Below are positions 6,433-6,646 of a stretch of 6,646 nucleotides of DNA, one piece after another. Below the pieces are notes generated by a model that ran no database searches, had not been told where the DNA came from, and saw only the letters and a program-made list of their open reading frames with translations. The DNA is taken from positions 1 to 6,646 of the forward strand of contig VAYC01000176.1 in the NCBI GenBank assembly GCA_005885025.1, written 5' to 3'. The translations under genes were made by a program, and so were the position numbers. Every line of letters begins with the position of its first letter. The first letter of the stretch is position 1. The stretch is from Actinomycetota bacterium. Its GTDB lineage: Bacteria; Actinomycetota; UBA4738.

Positions 6433-6646
6433 GGGCCTCCCTTTACCCTTGATCGCGGGCGGGCGCGATCGGGCCGGTTGGCCTCGTCGAGGTAGTTGTA
6501 GATGGTGAAGCGGCTGACCCCCAATCGCACGGCTACGTCCTCGACCGCTTTCTTGATCAGGAAGGCCCCTCGGTCGTCCAGGTATTTGACCACTCGCTGC
6601 TTCTGCGAGCGAGACATCTCAGGGATGGGCACGCCGACGACGTCCT
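6429..6646 (-). CDS. YheO/DauR-type transcriptional regulator, C-terminal DNA-binding end (partial)
   Basis: This is the C-terminal part of a helix-turn-helix regulator; the rest lies beyond the right edge. The frame is open to position 6646 and reads DVVGVPIPEMSRSQKQ, so the GTG at 6632 is an internal valine codon and not a start. SRSQKQRVVKYLDDRGAFLI followed by KKAVEDVAVRLGVSRFTIYN is the signature of the HTH_22 domain of YheO/DauR proteins. In those proteins a YheO-like PAS sensor domain precedes it, in a total of about 210-230 residues. The helix-turn-helix is VEDVAVRLGVSRFTIYNYLDEA, followed by a basic tail (RPDRARPRSRVKGGP). DauR controls D-arginine catabolism in Pseudomonas, and relatives commonly sit with catabolic operons. 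Its TGA overlaps the ygeY start (GTGA), so it is probably an upstream gene of the same operon and may control it. The ligand cannot be guessed from this fragment. Confidence 0.85.
   Translation of the reverse strand, partial: DVVGVPIPEMSRSQKQRVVKYLDDRGAFLIKKAVEDVAVRLGVSRFTIYNYLDEANRPDRARPRSRVKGGP
6436..6442 (-). promoter_or_regulatory. Ribosome binding site of the ygeY-like gene
   Basis: AGGGAGG on the minus strand lies 3 nt before the GTG at 6432, inside the last codons of the regulator gene. The spacer is short, but its GGAG-like core is the only good site near this start. It supports GTG 6432 and coupling across the GTGA overlap. Confidence 0.5.

Noticed and set aside
5224..6495. 423-codon plus-strand frame opposite ygeY.
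   Set aside because: It is an antisense shadow of a complete M20 hydrolase and crosses the regulator/ygeY junction without any supporting start signal or domain.
6429..6632. A complete 67-residue HTH protein starting at the GTG at 6632.
   Set aside because: The frame stays open to the window edge, and the upstream codons (DVVG) fit the region before the HTH in DauR/YheO proteins. The GTG is an internal Val codon.

Overview
The window is a GC-rich stretch (roughly two thirds G+C by eye) from a bacterium. It is densely packed with genes that all read on the minus strand. Most translation starts look like GTG, and gene junctions are overlaps or very short gaps. Together with the protein styles, this suggests a high-GC lineage such as Actinomycetota or Chloroflexota. 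The sequence alone does not settle the phylum.

In transcription order (right to left) the layout is: (1) the C-terminal end of a YheO/DauR-type transcriptional regulator that runs off the right edge (6646-6429); (2) a YgeY-family M20 zinc hydrolase (6432-5212); (3) a xanthine dehydrogenase-type molybdenum hydroxylase, seen as a [2Fe-2S] piece (5203-4784) and a molybdopterin-binding piece (4824-2626); (4) a threonine-synthase-like PLP enzyme with an N-terminal zinc ribbon (2580-1336); (5) an SsnA-family amidohydrolase (1339-14). Two junctions are 4-nt GTGA stop/start overlaps, one gap is at most 17 nt, and the largest gap is 45 nt. This is most simply a single operon. I see no internal terminator or promoter, and no RNA genes, CRISPR array, insertion sequence or attachment site.

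The gene set is recognisable. SsnA, YgeY and a fused 2Fe-2S/Moco xanthine dehydrogenase are the hallmark trio of the enterobacterial and clostridial 'selenium-dependent molybdenum hydroxylase' neighbourhood. In E. coli this is the xdhD/ygeWXY/ssnA island, more recently linked to anaerobic purine and uric acid breakdown. Here the trio sits in a high-GC genome, and a threonine-synthase-like fold-type-II PLP enzyme occupies the place where YgeX (diaminopropionate ammonia-lyase, also fold-type II) would be expected. A reasonable inference is a compact operon for catabolism of a purine or other N-heterocycle: the hydroxylase oxidises the ring, the two hydrolases remove amide or amine groups, and the PLP enzyme eliminates or rearranges the resulting amino acid. 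The DauR-like protein would be the local regulator.

The most striking anomaly is in the hydroxylase. The reading frame breaks at about 4861, exactly between the two helices that carry the second iron-sulfur cluster. The CxC half of that cluster is in the upstream extension of the Moco reading frame. About 13 residues of the usual linker are absent as well as the frame being shifted, so this looks like a deletion of about 38 nt (or an assembly error) in what was one fused gene of about 860-870 codons.
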